Below are positions 11,770 to 24,358 of a stretch of DNA of 64,000 nt, in pieces. The stretch covers positions 119,362,754-119,426,753 of the forward strand of contig CP136061.1 of NCBI GenBank assembly GCA_032622095.1, given 5' to 3'. Source of the stretch: Siphonodentalium dalli (Eukaryota; Mollusca; Scaphopoda; Gadilida; Siphonodentaliidae). Both the position numbers and the translations under genes were made by a program. The notes beneath the pieces were generated by a model. The model did not search any database and was not told the DNA's origin. It saw only the letters and a list, made by a program, of their open reading frames with translations. Positions within the stretch are counted from its first letter, which is position 1, and each line of letters opens with the position of its first letter.

Positions 11770-13900
11770 ATGAGTCATGACATGACCAAAGAATGAGCGT
11801 GTATACATATTGGTCACACCCATGCCCATATAGCCACTCAAGGTATACATATACACCCCACTCCTGACCAGAGTCACTCCATGTGTACATAGTATAACAT
11901 CAATGGCCACAAAACCCTTTTGATACCCTGCAAACCGGCCATTCATACACTCCAGGCTTTAATATGCACCTCACCCATGACAAGCATACACCACATGTAT
12001 GACCACACAGTCACTCTCTGCATACCTATTCACTCCACCATTGGTCATAGTCACTCCCTGTATACACATTCGCCACACCATCACCATATGGCCACTCAAG
12101 ATATACATACTAGTATACACCAAACCCATAATCATAGAGTCACTCCATTGTCTCAAAGTATACATAATACACCCCACCAATGGCCATACAGCCTTTCTAT
12201 ATTGAACAATGCCCCGTACACTTGGCCATACACTCCAGGCTTGAATATACACCTCACCCATGGTAATCATACACCACATTTATGACCATACAGTCACTCC
12301 TTGCATACCTATTCACTCCACCATTGGCCATATGGTCACTCCCTGTATACGTAGTCGCCACACCCTTGGCCATATAGGCACTCAAGATATAATTTACTCC
12401 AAGTATGCATATGCACCCCACCAATGGCCATACAGCCTTCTATATATACCAATAGCCCGCACACTCGGCCATTCACACACTCCAGGCTTGAATATACACC
12501 TCACCATGGAAATGATACACCAAATGTATTACCATACAGTTACTCCTTTTATACCTATTCACTCCACCATTGGCCAAAGGTCACTCACTCCCTGTATACC
12601 TAGTCACCACAGCCATATAGCCACTCAATATATACATATACACCACTCCCATAACCAATTGAGTCACTGCAAGTATATATATGCACCCTACCAATGGCCA
12701 TACAGCCCTTCTATATATACCATGACCACGAACACTCGGTCGTTCATACACTCCAGGCTTGAATATACACCTCACCCATGACAATCATACACCAAATGTA
12801 TTACCATGCATGCAGTCATTCCGTGTATACCTATTCACTATACCATTTGGCCATACGGTCACTCCCTGTACACCTATTCGCCACACCCATGGCGATACAG
12901 CCCGTCAATATATTCTTATACCATGTACACACGACCATTTATGCTCTCCAGACTTGGATATACACCTCACCCATGATAATTCAGCCACACACTGTATACT
13001 TATACACCACATTTGTGACCACACAGTCACACCTTGTATACATATCCACTCCACCATTGGCCCTATGGTCACTCCCTGTATACCTATTTGTCATATACAT
13101 GGCAATATAGCCACTCACAATATTCATATACACCCCGCACTTGACCATAGCTTCACTCCATGTATACATATACACCCTAACATTGGATGTATATACCAAT
13201 ACCCTTCACACATGGCCATTTGTACACTCCATACTTGCATATACACATCAGTGACATCACCCATGACAATTCAGCCACTCGCTGTATACTAATAAACACC
13301 ATCCATGAGCATACATCTACTCCCTGTATACATATACACACACCTATGACAATATATCAGCAACAGAAAATAATCATATACATGCATATACATCCATACC
13401 ACAATGGAACTTCATATGTACTCATACACCAGCCAATGACCAACCATCTACACAGGTATACATATACACTTCAACAATCATGATCATAGTCATTCCATGT
13501 ATACCTATACACATTGCCCATAAGCATTCAACCGCTCCCTGTTTGTCCATACACCCTACCCATGATCATACAGCCAACATATCATATGTATACATATAAA
13601 CCCAGCCATGACAATACAGCCACCCAAGGTGCACTTGTGCATCCCAGACATGACCATACAGTCACTCCATATATACATAAACAACACAGAAAACTATGCA
13701 GCTACTCTTTTTATACCCATGCACCACTTCAATGACCATATATTATAGCCACTCCATGCAGCTTCCATGTATACATATTCACCTCGCACTTGACCTATCC
13801 TTATACATCCATACATCTCAATGTGGACCCCACCCATTACCATATAGCCACTCCTTGTATAACTATTTACCTCACATCACCACACAGTCACTTCCTGGCT
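11770..13900. repeat. ~42-bp minisatellite with ~250-280-bp higher-order period
   Basis: About 50 degenerate units built on CACTCCCTGTATACCTATTC, then ACNCCACC, then ATGGCCATACAGT. A higher-order marker (CCAGGCTTGAATATACACCT and variants) recurs near 11952, 12235, 12483, 12753 and 12948, about every six units. Long plus-strand frames (12260-12781 and 12759-13292, histidine/threonine/isoleucine-rich) are translations of the array and not credible proteins. Confidence 0.85.
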
Positions 13901-14439
13901 GCCATTTCGACATACACCATTATTAAGTCAATCAATGTTGATGCTAATGTGCAACAGTAGCCAAATAATATGCTCCCGCTCAGTTCCGTTTCAGTGCATT
14001 TCCTTTCAAAACCTGGCCAGAGACACTTTTGGCAAAATTCCACACTGCAACCTTTAAAATTAATTTGTCATAACTCATAAGGTACTGTGACAACCAGAAT
14101 ATAACAATAATTTTAGTTGTAAGTTGATTAGTAACATGGTTGATAACCAACAGAGTCACAATTTGCTACTTTTTCGGAACAGCAGAGAATAATATATATG
14201 TGGAAAATTTACTCTTTTTTTTTACCAAATCTGGTTACCATTTGCAAGCCATCTTGGGTAATTTGTCTACACAACACATCAGTGTGACATATTTAGGACA
14301 GAATAGTATAATAAACACCTTTGATACCAATGATAGTTCCATTTTACTTGAAAACAATGGTCCAAACCTGAAAAGTTAATTTTAGCTGATTTTGATGCCA
14401 AATCTGTGATAGAAAAATCCAATAATTCTATAATGTCAC
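13901..14439. other. Spacer between minisatellite and right inner arm
   Basis: No gene seen. The stretch 14060-14300 has words resembling the outer arms (for example TTGCAAGCCATCTTG near 14246 and 16478), so it is probably a diverged piece of the same repeat family. Confidence 0.4.
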
Positions 14440-15070
14440 TGGTTAAAATAGTAACAATTAATAAAGGTGCATCAGAAATGTTAGTATTCGATGTATATAA
14501 CATAGAATGGTCAATTTTGTTCATCAGCCACAACTTGCATTATGGTCATTGATGCTTTTGAAATTTAAAAATAATATGGGTTGGTCTCTTAAGAATGGTC
14601 GCAATGACACCTTCCAACCATAGAAACTATCCATCCCTATATAATATACACTGTGTGATGTATTAGCGTATATAAAATGTATTTCAGACTAATCTACCAC
14701 CAATTCTGGTCCCAAAATGTCAGAGAAGAGTGCCAAATATACATTTTACTGTCTGGGTAGCTGCTTAGCAACGGTTGTTATGGACATTATGATAGGAAAC
14801 AAGGTCACAAGTCTTTGTAATTGATCCTGTGTCACAAATAGAACTCAAATATGCAATCCACAACAACTAACGTTGAATGAAATACTGTAATCCATCCTTA
14901 TATGAGCATTTTATACTTTCGGGTAGTTGCCTAGCAACCGTTGCTAAGCGGGGCCAAATCTCGATGGGGTCAATATCTGAAAATGATCAGTAAGGTCCAA
15001 GGAACTTATGTGGCAAGTTTCATGCTTTTATCATAATTTGTGCAATTCTTACATTTTCATGCACCAAGCG
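14440..15070 (-). repeat. Palindrome inner arm, right copy
   Basis: Reverse complement of 10455-11090. Shared anchors include GGTTGGTCTCTTAAGAATGG, GGGTAGTTGCCTAGCAACCG and CCAAATCTCGATGGGGTCAA. Divergence is modest with few indels. GTTGCCTAGCAAC (14926-14938) is the mirror of the X-box-like word in the left arm. Confidence 0.85.
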
Positions 15071-16189
15071 CCTGGACTATATCAATAAGTTAGTGAATGT
15101 GTACATATGGGCAGACTTTCATACTTCATTCACAATTTGAACAATTGCCTTGAAAACTGAACTTAATCTACTCCACTAAAAGAACCCGGTACTCGGTGAG
15201 AGCCTGGGTGGATTCAGAGAGCAGATCACACTCTATGTTGATGACTAATGGTAGTGATGCACTTGCAAAATTCAAACGGTGAAGATTGAATCGCCAACTC
15301 GTTCATGGTCTGGTTCATTAATCCCTTAAATTGCGGTATAGGTTAGAAGATCACGAGAGACATAATTTGATGTTATTAAGCAGCTTTTCACTAATATCCT
15401 TGTTTGACTTTCTAAAAGTCCTGCTGTTACATGGTCTTACACCCACATTCATAATATGCAAGGCATATAGAACGACCCCGTCATAATAGTAAGAGTTATA
15501 TTTTTATTGAATACGGGTGCTTTACATAATCATTATGATATAGTTAAACCTTTATAAATGAACACCATTGATATGAAGTGGGAAGTAGTAAACATAAACA
15601 TCGTATTGGCTGCTGAATTCAAAAAATCAACACTTCGCTGCATTTACATGTAAAACTTGATGTGATATTATAATTAACTCAGATTACGTGTGTGTGAGCA
15701 CGGATTAAACGCTCAATCGATCAATATATGGCTAATCTATAGTGATGTGACATCAGTTGTCCGCGAAGACGACATGACATGTTCAGCCATGTCTGGATTC
15801 TGGCCCGCAGAGACAAATGACGCTTTGACGTCATTACGCCGTAACTGCCTTCATTTTGGTAACAAATGAAACTGATCTAATATGAACCTATGTAGGACAT
15901 ATTCATAACAACTTACTGTTTATAAATAAATAAATACATCAGTTGTCCATTGCCACATATCAGAAGTTGTGAAGTAGAACATTCCGCGATTTTGTGAAAC
16001 CACTGCCGGAAGTCACGTGATTTTTTCACGAAAATGTTGTGTGAATAAAACTTTCTCTTTCACGGTATACCTTAATTTATGTGTGACGTCACAAGTACGC
16101 ACGCCCGCCTGTTACCTATACACGACCCGAGCTCGGGCGCGCAAGCGCGCCGAGTGGGGTCGTTATAATGGTTACACATGACTGTTATT
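15071..16189. other. Unassigned segment inside the palindrome's right half
   Basis: No credible frame. The first ~70 bases are a direct match to 17310-17375. TGACGTCA words occur at about 15828 and 16085. A GC-rich hairpin closes the segment and is listed separately. Confidence 0.4.
16123..16166. repeat. GC-rich hairpin
   Basis: ACGACCC opens and GGGTCGT closes a fold whose core is CTCGGGCGCGC, AA, GCGCGCCGAG. One or two bulges are needed. The GC content is far above the surrounding DNA and it lies just downstream of a TGACGTCA word. Function unknown. Confidence 0.6.
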
Positions 16190-17375
16190 GGACCAGCGTA
16201 GGCATATAATTATGCCCCTCTCAGTCCATTTTCAGAGTTCTGCTCATTTCCGTTCAAAAACATGGTCAGAATCCCATAAGAAGTTTTCGGCAAAATTATA
16301 TTCTGCATCATTTAAAATGGAATTGTCATGCCCCACGAGGTAAAGGGACAACGAGAATGGAATATTTTGTTGCCAGTTGATTAATTAGCATGTTCAATAA
16401 TAAAGTGAATCACAATTTGCTACCTTTACAAAAGAGTAGAGAATAATTTTTTTCTATCAAATTTTGTGGACATTTTGCAAGCCATCTTGAGTTAAAAACG
16501 CTTCAATGTGATGCATTTAAGACGGATTAAATCAATAAATACCAAAGATAGTTCCAAATAGTCCAAGCCTGATAAGTTAGAATTTTGAGAGAAAATTCCA
16601 ATATTTTGGTAATGTAATCGTAACACTTAACAAAGATGCATCATGTTATAATTCAATGCATTTACGACATAATATTCAATTTTATACTTCAACCACAACT
16701 TTTTTACAAGCGATTGTATGGCACACTGGGACCATATTTACCATTTTCAATATTTTGGCCGCCATTTTGACAGTCATTTTTAGCCGAAGTGAATTTTTGT
16801 ATTCCATTTGGTTAATATTGTCACAAGTAATGGTATGCATCACTTGCTTTGTGCAGTTCTTCTCATTTCTTGTTGAAATGAGACTAGGATACAATTTATG
16901 ATTTTTGGTGAAATTTTATACTGAATTCTGTAAAAATTATACTTTTTAAGGATTTCAAGGGGATGGAACCCCACGAATGACATATTTCATTGCTACAATG
17001 ATCAGTTAACATGAACATTACAAAATAAAGTCAAATTCTCAACCAGCTCCAAACAGCTGAAACCGATATAGAATATATTAGTGAAAAAATGTCAAATTTT
17101 CCACTTGGACGGGGGTGTTTCCAATTTTGGCCTAAAAATGTATCAATATATCTCGCAGAGTCATTCTTACTGTATATGCCTAATTTTTAATTGCATATTC
17201 CATGTGAAGAGTAATTGCGACATTTAGTAAATTATTTAATTATGAAACGCTCTTTAAATTCGGGAAATCCCTTAAAAGAGGGGTTAAGTGAAATTTCGGC
17301 GTGGTTCCATACCTAATATCAATTAGTATGTGAATATGTACATATGTGCAAAATTTCATACTTTAGTTATAAAGT
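16190..17375 (+). repeat. Palindrome outer arm, right copy (most continuous)
   Basis: Contains in one orientation the segments that are split and inverted at 9180-9910 and 9965-10460. It is therefore the best representative of the ancestral order. It ends near a word (AGTATGTGAATATGTACATA) also present at 15085. Confidence 0.75.
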
Positions 17376-17399
17376 GAAAAATTTTGTTACCATTCTATT

Positions 17400-17905
17400 C
17401 CACTATTTAGCCAATATCGGAATTTAAAGCGTTAATTAATTCGGCGGTGGATGACACAGCAAATAAAGTTCGCAACCTATACTTAGTATGTATCCCACTA
17501 CCATAAGGCATCATATTATGTTGTACATGTGCCCATGGGGCTGCCCGGGCTCTCCTGTGTTCTTCTGGTGCATATCGTCATTTAAGGGGTTAATGAAGCC
17601 GGTCGTGAACGAGATGGCGAGTCAATCTTCACAGTATACCTTTAGTGAGTGCCTCGCTACCATTAGTCATCAATATATAATCTGATCGGGTCCATGTGTG
17701 CCTGGACTCTCCCGGATTATTTTAGTCAATATCGGCATTTAAAAGGGTAATAAACCCGCCGGTGGATGACACAGCAAGTCAATTTTCATAATCTATGGTT
17801 ATTTTGTATCCTACTACCATGAGCCATCACATTACACTGTCCGCGGGCCCATCCGGGCTTGCACGGGCTTGCCCGGCAATACTTAGTCACACCCTTGCCG
17901 ACGTG
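17400..17905 (+). repeat. ~155-bp tandem repeat, about three copies
   Basis: Units begin near 17405, 17570 and 17717 with TTTAGYCAATATCGG..TTTAA, then CGGCGGTGGATGACACAGCA, then ACTACCATNAGNCATCA and a GCCCGGG-rich end. The last GC-rich end pairs in inverse orientation with 9085-9160. Confidence 0.7.
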
Positions 17906-17910
17906 TTGAC

Positions 17911-18879
17911 CGCACTGAGTTCTTGTTCCAATTAAGTCGGAATGTAAAATAAAGCCACTATTTTGGACCGAGTCTCCAGGCCACTTAAAATAATTGTTCA
18001 TGGGGTAACGCATATATATGGTGGACGTTATATTTAAATAATTACCAGTCCTCTCTTGATATTTATAGCAGTGGTCGTTCAGGATTTCCCCGACACAGGG
18101 GCTATATATATGATCCCTGACTTGGGGTTATATATATAATCCCGAAAGCTACCAGGCGGGGATGGCTAACTCTGAGCTATTTAAGTAAAACATATTATAT
18201 TGTACCTTCTTGCCCCGATTATTCCGACCGACACATTCAACTAAGTACCTTAGCTATTTGAAGCTTTCGGGACCCCACGCCAAACAAGCATCATGGTAGA
18301 AAATGTTCTATATCATGCCTGTATATATATGCCAGACCTGTCGCTTCTGCTGTTCGTGCATTAATAAAATGGCAGATATCACACATACTTGACTAATTTC
18401 CGCATCCGTAAGAGAAAACATGTTTTGGACTGGCTTCAAATGTCCTGATAGCAGACAGTTTGACTTCGCTTATCACGGCTCACTTGTCTGGTCTGTTAAC
18501 AATGAAACCGCTCGCGCGCAGGTGATTAATGTTGTCAATTATTGGTGTGGCCATGTAAAATACATGTATTTTACATACAGAAATTACATGCATGTGTGTA
18601 TCCACCCTAATATGGTATTGAGTCCTGTCATTTCTCAGGGTTAGTTTACATTGCTGTAGATCAATATACAGTTATACACGCATACTAGTGTAAACGGGTT
18701 GATATAGAAATGCACACAGAAAGAAAACGGTATTCGTTCGTGTGAGCAAAAATCGTGTCCATTATAATTCACGGTCAACAACGAGGCATTGCGACAGGCA
18801 AATCTGATTTGATTAGGCTCATCTAAAGTTTATTTTAATTTTAATTAAAATCAGAATATTTCGCCAGATATATGGAAAA
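17911..18879. other. No recognisable gene
   Basis: Contains a short inverted word pair (CCCGAAAGCT near 18142, AGCTTTCGGGA near 18262) enclosing ~110 bases. No coding signal or family recognised. Confidence 0.45.
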
Positions 18880-19267
18880 TAAGAGATGGTCAGTAAAAGT
18901 GCACCAGCTCTGCGGTGCCGCGGAGGGATGCCTGGGCCGATCGGGCCCCGCTCCACGCGGTACATTTGTCTCGCGTGGAGCGGGGTGTGCTCCACCAAGG
19001 CGCCCGGTGAAGTGGTATGGCAGGGTGGTGGGAATGAGGGTGTTACCACAGTGGTTGGTAGTCGTGGGTAGATTGGAGCTGCATGCATTTTTGGACTTCC
19101 AAGAAATGTGTGCGGCTTTAATATGCCCAAGGCTGCCTGTTGCTGTGTGGAAACATATTACAACGCACGCGTGTAACCTGTAAATTATATGTATATACAT
19201 GTATGTTAATTGATGTCTAAATGTCATTTATTGATTTACATAGACAATAAACTTGATTGATTGATTA
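18880..19267 (+). mobile_element. 3' end of a non-LTR retroposon with (ATTG)n tail
   Basis: A relatively GC-rich block with overlapping frames ends in AATAAACTTGATTGATTGATT. A 3' terminus made of short tandem repeats is typical of several LINE and SINE families. The 103-residue frame at 18872-19183 resembles no family I can name. The imperfect dyad CCGCTCCACGCG..CGCGTGGAGCGG lies at about 18948-18982. The 5' limit is a guess. Confidence 0.5.
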
Positions 19268-20037
19268 ATTATTACTCGGGTTTGGCGAATATGCACACTT
19301 AATCTTTCTTTTGTCATTTCAACCCATGTATTTCACACTGTGTAAGCGAGAACCTGTGTACTGGTAGATGAAGTAGCCCTATTTCTATTTGTGTACATGT
19401 ACACTGTTGTTTATTGTGTATTCATATGTTATTTGTTCTCATGCTCCTTTCAATTCATTCTTCGAACCTTATGAACTGGTGTAAGAATAAACTGCTTTGA
19501 TCTGCGGATAGTTGATTAATGTTTTGTCTGCATGGCCTAAACTGACACGACTCATAGTGAATTGTCAATTACCAGAGTAATGATGAGCGCGCGTTCACTA
19601 TCAGTAATCATATTGTGATCACAGTAATCTGCGACACGTGACTTCACACAGATCTGTATACAGATCTACAGCAGTGTAAACAGCCCTCAGTCGTGTTTTG
19701 GCTCGTCTTTGTTCTGGCGGTTGTGCAGTGGAATAATATAAACAGTAATCTAACTGGTATCATAAGAGGGACCCGGGCACTGTTTGAGAATTAAATTTAT
19801 ATTGGTTCTGGTGCACGTATTTTTCAATGTACACAGCACGGATTAAACATTTTATTGCCAACACAATATGACAGACATGAATTGTGGAACAATACGGACG
19901 CGACTAAAATATAACTTGCGCATTCCACTTAAATGATTGGGGAAATTCTATCGCCAGGCAGGTGCAGTCACCGTGAAAGGGGTACACTTATTTTCATTAA
20001 GTAAAACTATTTCAAATTTAGACACTAGCCTTGTTAG
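19268..20037. other. No recognisable gene
   Basis: Unassigned. Small palindromes occur at 19648-19670 (ACAGATCTGTATACAGATCT). The word GCACGGATTAAAC near 19838 also occurs near 15700, hinting at a shared older repeat. Confidence 0.4.
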
Positions 20038-20041
20038 TTAA

Positions 20042-20545
20042 AGGCACGCGAGGCCTTAATTGTCGAAAATATTCATATTTGTTCCAAACACCGTAAAGAG
20101 AAAAACATTAAAACGCATACAGTTTCGTTCATATATATATATATATACCATGACCATCGCGTAAACAGCATGTTATCATAATGACCTACTATATGTTACC
20201 TAAGCAAGAGCCTGATTGTGTTACAGAAGACAGCACAATGCTACTGATTAACCACAAACAAATGGCATAAACGCTCTTTATTAGTTCCATATCAGGAATT
20301 CACCAACAAAGAACGCTCTTTATGTTTACCATCATAATATAAACAAACACCAGAAAAGTAACTTTTTATGCTTTTGTTTACATAACAATAGTCAAACATA
20401 TGACAATAACATACTGTTTATGCGATATTTCTTATTTGTATACGGACAAAGTCTGTCTACATTTTGATGTTCTTTCTGTTTGTGGCGGTTTTTGACGGGT
20501 GGAAATATTTTCACAGGATACCCACCACCAAGGCCAACCGTACCT
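20042..20545 (+). mobile_element. R1 element, TTAA-flanked (full length)
   Basis: Flanked by TTAA at 20038-20041 and 20546-20549. The termini are diverged versions of AGGCACGGGCGGCG and its mirror. Internal landmarks shared by all copies are two ACGCTCTTTA words (20271, 20313), TTTCCATATCAGG-like words, TGCTTTTGTTTACATAACAA and TTCTTTCTGTTTNTGGCGG. No transposase frame. TTAA flanks suggest piggyBac- or Kolobok-type mobilisation. Confidence 0.75.
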
Positions 20546-20689
20546 TTAAGCATGACAATCAGCCCAGTATCAAGCCTATAAAACGCATGTTTGATAAAAT
20601 TGTGGTGAGATTTATTCTTTTCTTCATATTCTCATCTTTAGTTGGGTAGCTTTTTGAGATGTAAAGAATAAACAATTATACTTGATACG

Positions 20690-21010
20690 TCGGGGTTGGG
20701 ACGGTTTGGTTCAGCCTGTTCTCCCGAAATCCGAACATTATCTGCTTGTGATATAATTGTTTTAGGTAGATAATCTGCTTAGAATCGGCTCATATTGAGT
20801 CGATAATGTGCTGAAAACGAGAGCGTTGTAGTCACACTATCGACACATAATGAGGCGATTCTAAGCAGATTATGTGCGGACAATGATACAAATAAGCCAA
20901 CTCACGACTTGTCAGGTGTACGCTCTTTAAATGTGTTTTCACTGTGGCCCGCGCCATAAAACAGAATAGCGGATATGAGTACATTGTCTGCTTATTTCAG
21001 AATTAAATAA
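20690..21010 (+). mobile_element. R3 hairpin element
   Basis: An inverted repeat pairs TAGATAATCTGCTTAGAATC (about 20766) with GATTCTAAGCAGATTATGTG (about 20858), with a second inner pairing around TCGATAATGTG. Downstream is the segment ACGCTCTTTA, then TTTTCACTGTGGCCCGCGCC. The whole ~320-bp unit matches 44995-45400 and, reversed, 42020-42270. Terminal duplications could not be defined. Confidence 0.75.
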
Positions 21011-21594
21011 TCACTGTATGTACCTAGTTCACATTATAGATGTATATCGAGTATGTGCGTATATGCGCGACGAACTATCGACTTAACCGAAACGCAATAA
21101 AAGGCAAGTGTGGAGACAGACATCAAACATTCTCGACAGGGTGTTGTAGGAAACAACGAAACTTCAAAAGTAAGATTTTCAATGGTTTAAACCTTAGACG
21201 TTAGCTAACCAGGCATGGAGATGTGAATGTGTACAAATATGGATTATCACTCTTAAGGTCAATTCACACCGGGCCCAATTTTTACGGCCATTTTCTTTTG
21301 TCCGCAGCGGTTCCTATCACAGTAGATAAACCGTACAAACATAGAATCGGAAATCGCTTTCACCAAGACGAAACATATTTTTAGAATATAAATACAACAG
21401 AATGATCAAAACAACACCATACAAACCAGTTTTATGATAGAATAAACGGTTTCCCCACAGCTCTGAACGTAAGTATATATTGTACATACACATTTGCCGA
21501 TCGCAAGCGGGCTCTATTTGAGCGAAGGGCTCATTTTATAGATAAAAACGGCCTTTGATCACTTCAGAAAATAACTTTCTCGCAAAAAATCCCT

Positions 21595-23155
21595 CTTCAA
21601 ATGTCATTTTAACACATACAGCATGCATTTGTCGGATATCCCACTCTATTGGAACGGAAATGCCGTTATGTGTGCAACATATATTGACATTACCTTGGCT
21701 CGGGTGTATTCAGAATCTGAAAGTAGAGATAGTTGGACACCCCACTCTCTGTGCGCCTAGTTGTTCAAGTTGCTGATCACTAGTTGTGAAAAATCTGTAC
21801 GTCAAGTTGTGATGATGGGATTTGTGTGCAAAGACGAAACCTTGAATTAGATTTCCATATTAGACATGTTCCGCCTCCCGATGGTCACTATTAACCTTCA
21901 ATCACACGACGAAGGCACTGTTCCGTTCCACATCCGTTTTCCGATTTCTCGACAAAAGTTGTTCTTATTCAAGCACCGAACGTGTCTGTGTTTATCAATA
22001 GATACCGTGCTGAAATTTTTAAGTATATTTGAGATCTATTTTAAAATGCATGATGGCATTACTATTGAATTATATGGTGTAGTTCATCGAAAAGCATGGT
22101 ACGCAATTGAAGACTTCTGCCCTACGTGTATACATATCATGCATATTACTTCTCAAGTTTTCCGATGACTCAAGAGATGAAACTCTAACTTTTCAATATA
22201 AGTACAAAAAGCATTTCAAATAAATTTAAGTAAACATAATATAATAATGTAGAATTAAACTTATTGAAAAGCATAAAACCTCAAGGCTTGAATGTTCGTT
22301 ATCAGTGGAGCGATTTGTTGATTTAAGCGATAGGAAACTGAAATATGCATGTACAATCAAAATCGACGTCCCATGAGATCTCTCTTAACGGGGTACTTCC
22401 GTACATAACACACTTTTTCAGATCCATATTATTATCAGAAGACATATTTAGGCACGGCGAACCATAAAATACAGTCTATCTATCGTTGTTTCTCCCGTTA
22501 ACGAACATTGTCAATTGCGATATTGTCCTCCCAATTGTGACACAATATGTCTTATCCACACATATCGTAGCCAAGAAAAATTGCAACCCAAGAGGTACAC
22601 AACTCGAAGCTAGCACTTGTTGGACTTTTCGGGACTGGCCAGTCGATATACATAGTGATACCCAAGGAGGCACTCGCAGTCACGATCCCTTCTTCACATC
22701 GCCGCATATATAAGTTTTTATTAGTAAATTCCCACATTTTCACAATTTCATCACAGAATATAACATGTAGCCCCCACCCCCAAATACAGTTTTGTTACTT
22801 GCGGAGTCGAATAAAAGTCGCTAAATGTTAATAAGAATACCTTGTTTGGTTCAGACAGTCTATAAGTTCAATGGCGTGACAATTCGAAGACATAGTTATG
22901 TTTAAATGGGTCGAAATGAACATATTATTACTGTACGATTCCTGTATAACGTCGCAACTGGTGATTGTCGTCGTACACAACTAGGCGTACAGAGACATAC
23001 GAGTGGGGTGTCCAAATAAATAGTCTCTACTTTCAGATTGTGAATACACCCGAGCCAAGGTATTGTCAATATATGTTGCACACATAACGGCCTTTCCGTT
23101 GCAATATAGTGGGATGTCCGAGAGATTCTGTATATGTGTTAAAATGACATGTTTG
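21595..23155. repeat. Inverted arms inside R7
   Basis: Left arm 21595-21780 and right arm 22975-23155 share anchors such as CAACATATATTGACA (versus TGTCAATATATGTTG), GCTCGGGTGTATTCA, and GACACCCCACTC. The ~1.2-kb spacer holds a 100-residue frame (21866-22168) that I do not recognise. Confidence 0.75.
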
Positions 23156-24282
23156 TACGGTTTATTCACTGTTTATATTCACACCGAAAACGACCGTATC
23201 GCTGGACACAACGCGATCACAGCAGTGATGTTATGTTTCGTCGATTTCACTCTTTGTGGAATGCCGGCGAGATATGTGGGTCGCTGTCAAACATGATGTT
23301 TATCAGTGAGTATTTGTCCTAGTTGAAGGTGACACATTTATTTGCCGCCGAAATAATAAAGGTGATTGGGGACTATAATGATAGGCTGATAACTGAAGTG
23401 CAACGCCATGCGTGTCTGAAGCACACGAAGTCAAAATAGTACAAGAATATTGAGATAAGAGAAAGTGTCCGGCAAGCGATTGGCGGAATAACAGGATGGT
23501 CTGGTTGGTTTTTGGTCCCAATTCCATTCCTAATAGGCAGACCAAGCTTGTGAAGTCACTTTGCCCACAATTTTGAATAAAATGAACTCCCCCCGAAAAA
23601 AAAGTCACAAACTGGAATTATAGAATAAAATTCAATTGAACGCAATTGTTATGAGAATTTAGGAACTCCATGCAACATTCCACTTGACATATTATATTTG
23701 ACAATGAAATGAGTTTGAAAACCCCATATACATTAAAATTGTTACCTGCATTGCAATTCAAAACAATTTTTAGCTATGAAATTACCATGCACAGTTATAA
23801 TTTTGATAAAAAAAAAGTCTGCGATAATGGTTGAATCTAATGTATATTTTGGTTTCAATTTCCCCAACAGTCCAATAATGTAAAGACAAATGGGTGAATC
23901 TCCGAGACAATTTCGGTTACCCAAAATGATTCATTCAAACGATTATCTCTACCCTAACTATCGCATTCGACGAAGCAATTCAATCGCTTTCGGTGAGAAT
24001 ATAAAAATCGCACACTTTGAACCGCTGCGGACGACAGAAGAACGGCCGTAAAAATCGCGCGCTCATGCCCGGTGTGAATTGATATTTAGCAGAATTAACC
24101 GATATAAATTTTGGAGAAACACAGTCCCATGGACAATTCTAGAATCGGACTGTAGAGCATATGCATTAGATTCGCGTGTATTAACCCTTTCTATACTACA
24201 TAATCATTGATGAGTAGTTATCCCATATGAACTGTTCAGAGAATATGTTCAACAAACGACCATATAGTAATGCCTCATTCAT

Positions 24283-24358
24283 GGTCACAGTGAGATACCG
24301 GAATCATCACTCGTGGCCTAAAGGCCACTCGTGATGATTCCAGTATCTCACTGTGACC
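24283..24358. repeat. Near-perfect hairpin, 36-bp arms and 4-base loop
   Basis: GGTCACAGTGAGATACCGGA.. pairs with ..TCCAGTATCTCACTGTGACC around the centre GGCCTAAAGGCC. I count a single mismatch in 36 pairs. Low divergence between the arms suggests recent origin or ongoing repair. The centre resembles that of the hairpin at 56489-56634. Confidence 0.85.

Larger units (their letters stand above)
9060..17910. mobile_element. Large imperfect palindrome / nested foldback complex
   Basis: Inverted pairs seen directly: 9085-9160 with 17827-17890 (CACTGTCCGCGGGCCCAT on the right), 9180-9910 with 16190-16940, and 10455-11090 with 14440-15070. In addition 9965-10460 is a direct copy of 16835-17320. 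The left arm is therefore rearranged relative to the right, and the block is best read as several insertions or inversions of one family around a minisatellite core. No transposase frame was found. The outer limits are where similarity fades, not proven termini. Confidence 0.65.

Noticed and set aside
12260-13292. Two 170+ residue plus-strand frames rich in His, Thr, Ile and Tyr
   Set aside because: They lie wholly in the ~42-bp minisatellite, overlap in different frames, and have opposing minus-strand frames of the same kind.
15820-16095. TGACGTCA words as a CRE-type promoter
   Set aside because: Only two isolated palindromic octamers with no downstream gene. They may simply belong to the repeat. 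Not enough to call a regulatory region.
9202-16901. Similar hydrophobic frames at 9202-9432 (minus) and 16656-16901 (plus), suggesting a conserved membrane protein
   Set aside because: The DNA itself is an inverted repeat, so similarity is expected. The frames are short, have no family match, and changes between them are not biased to synonymous sites as far as I can see.
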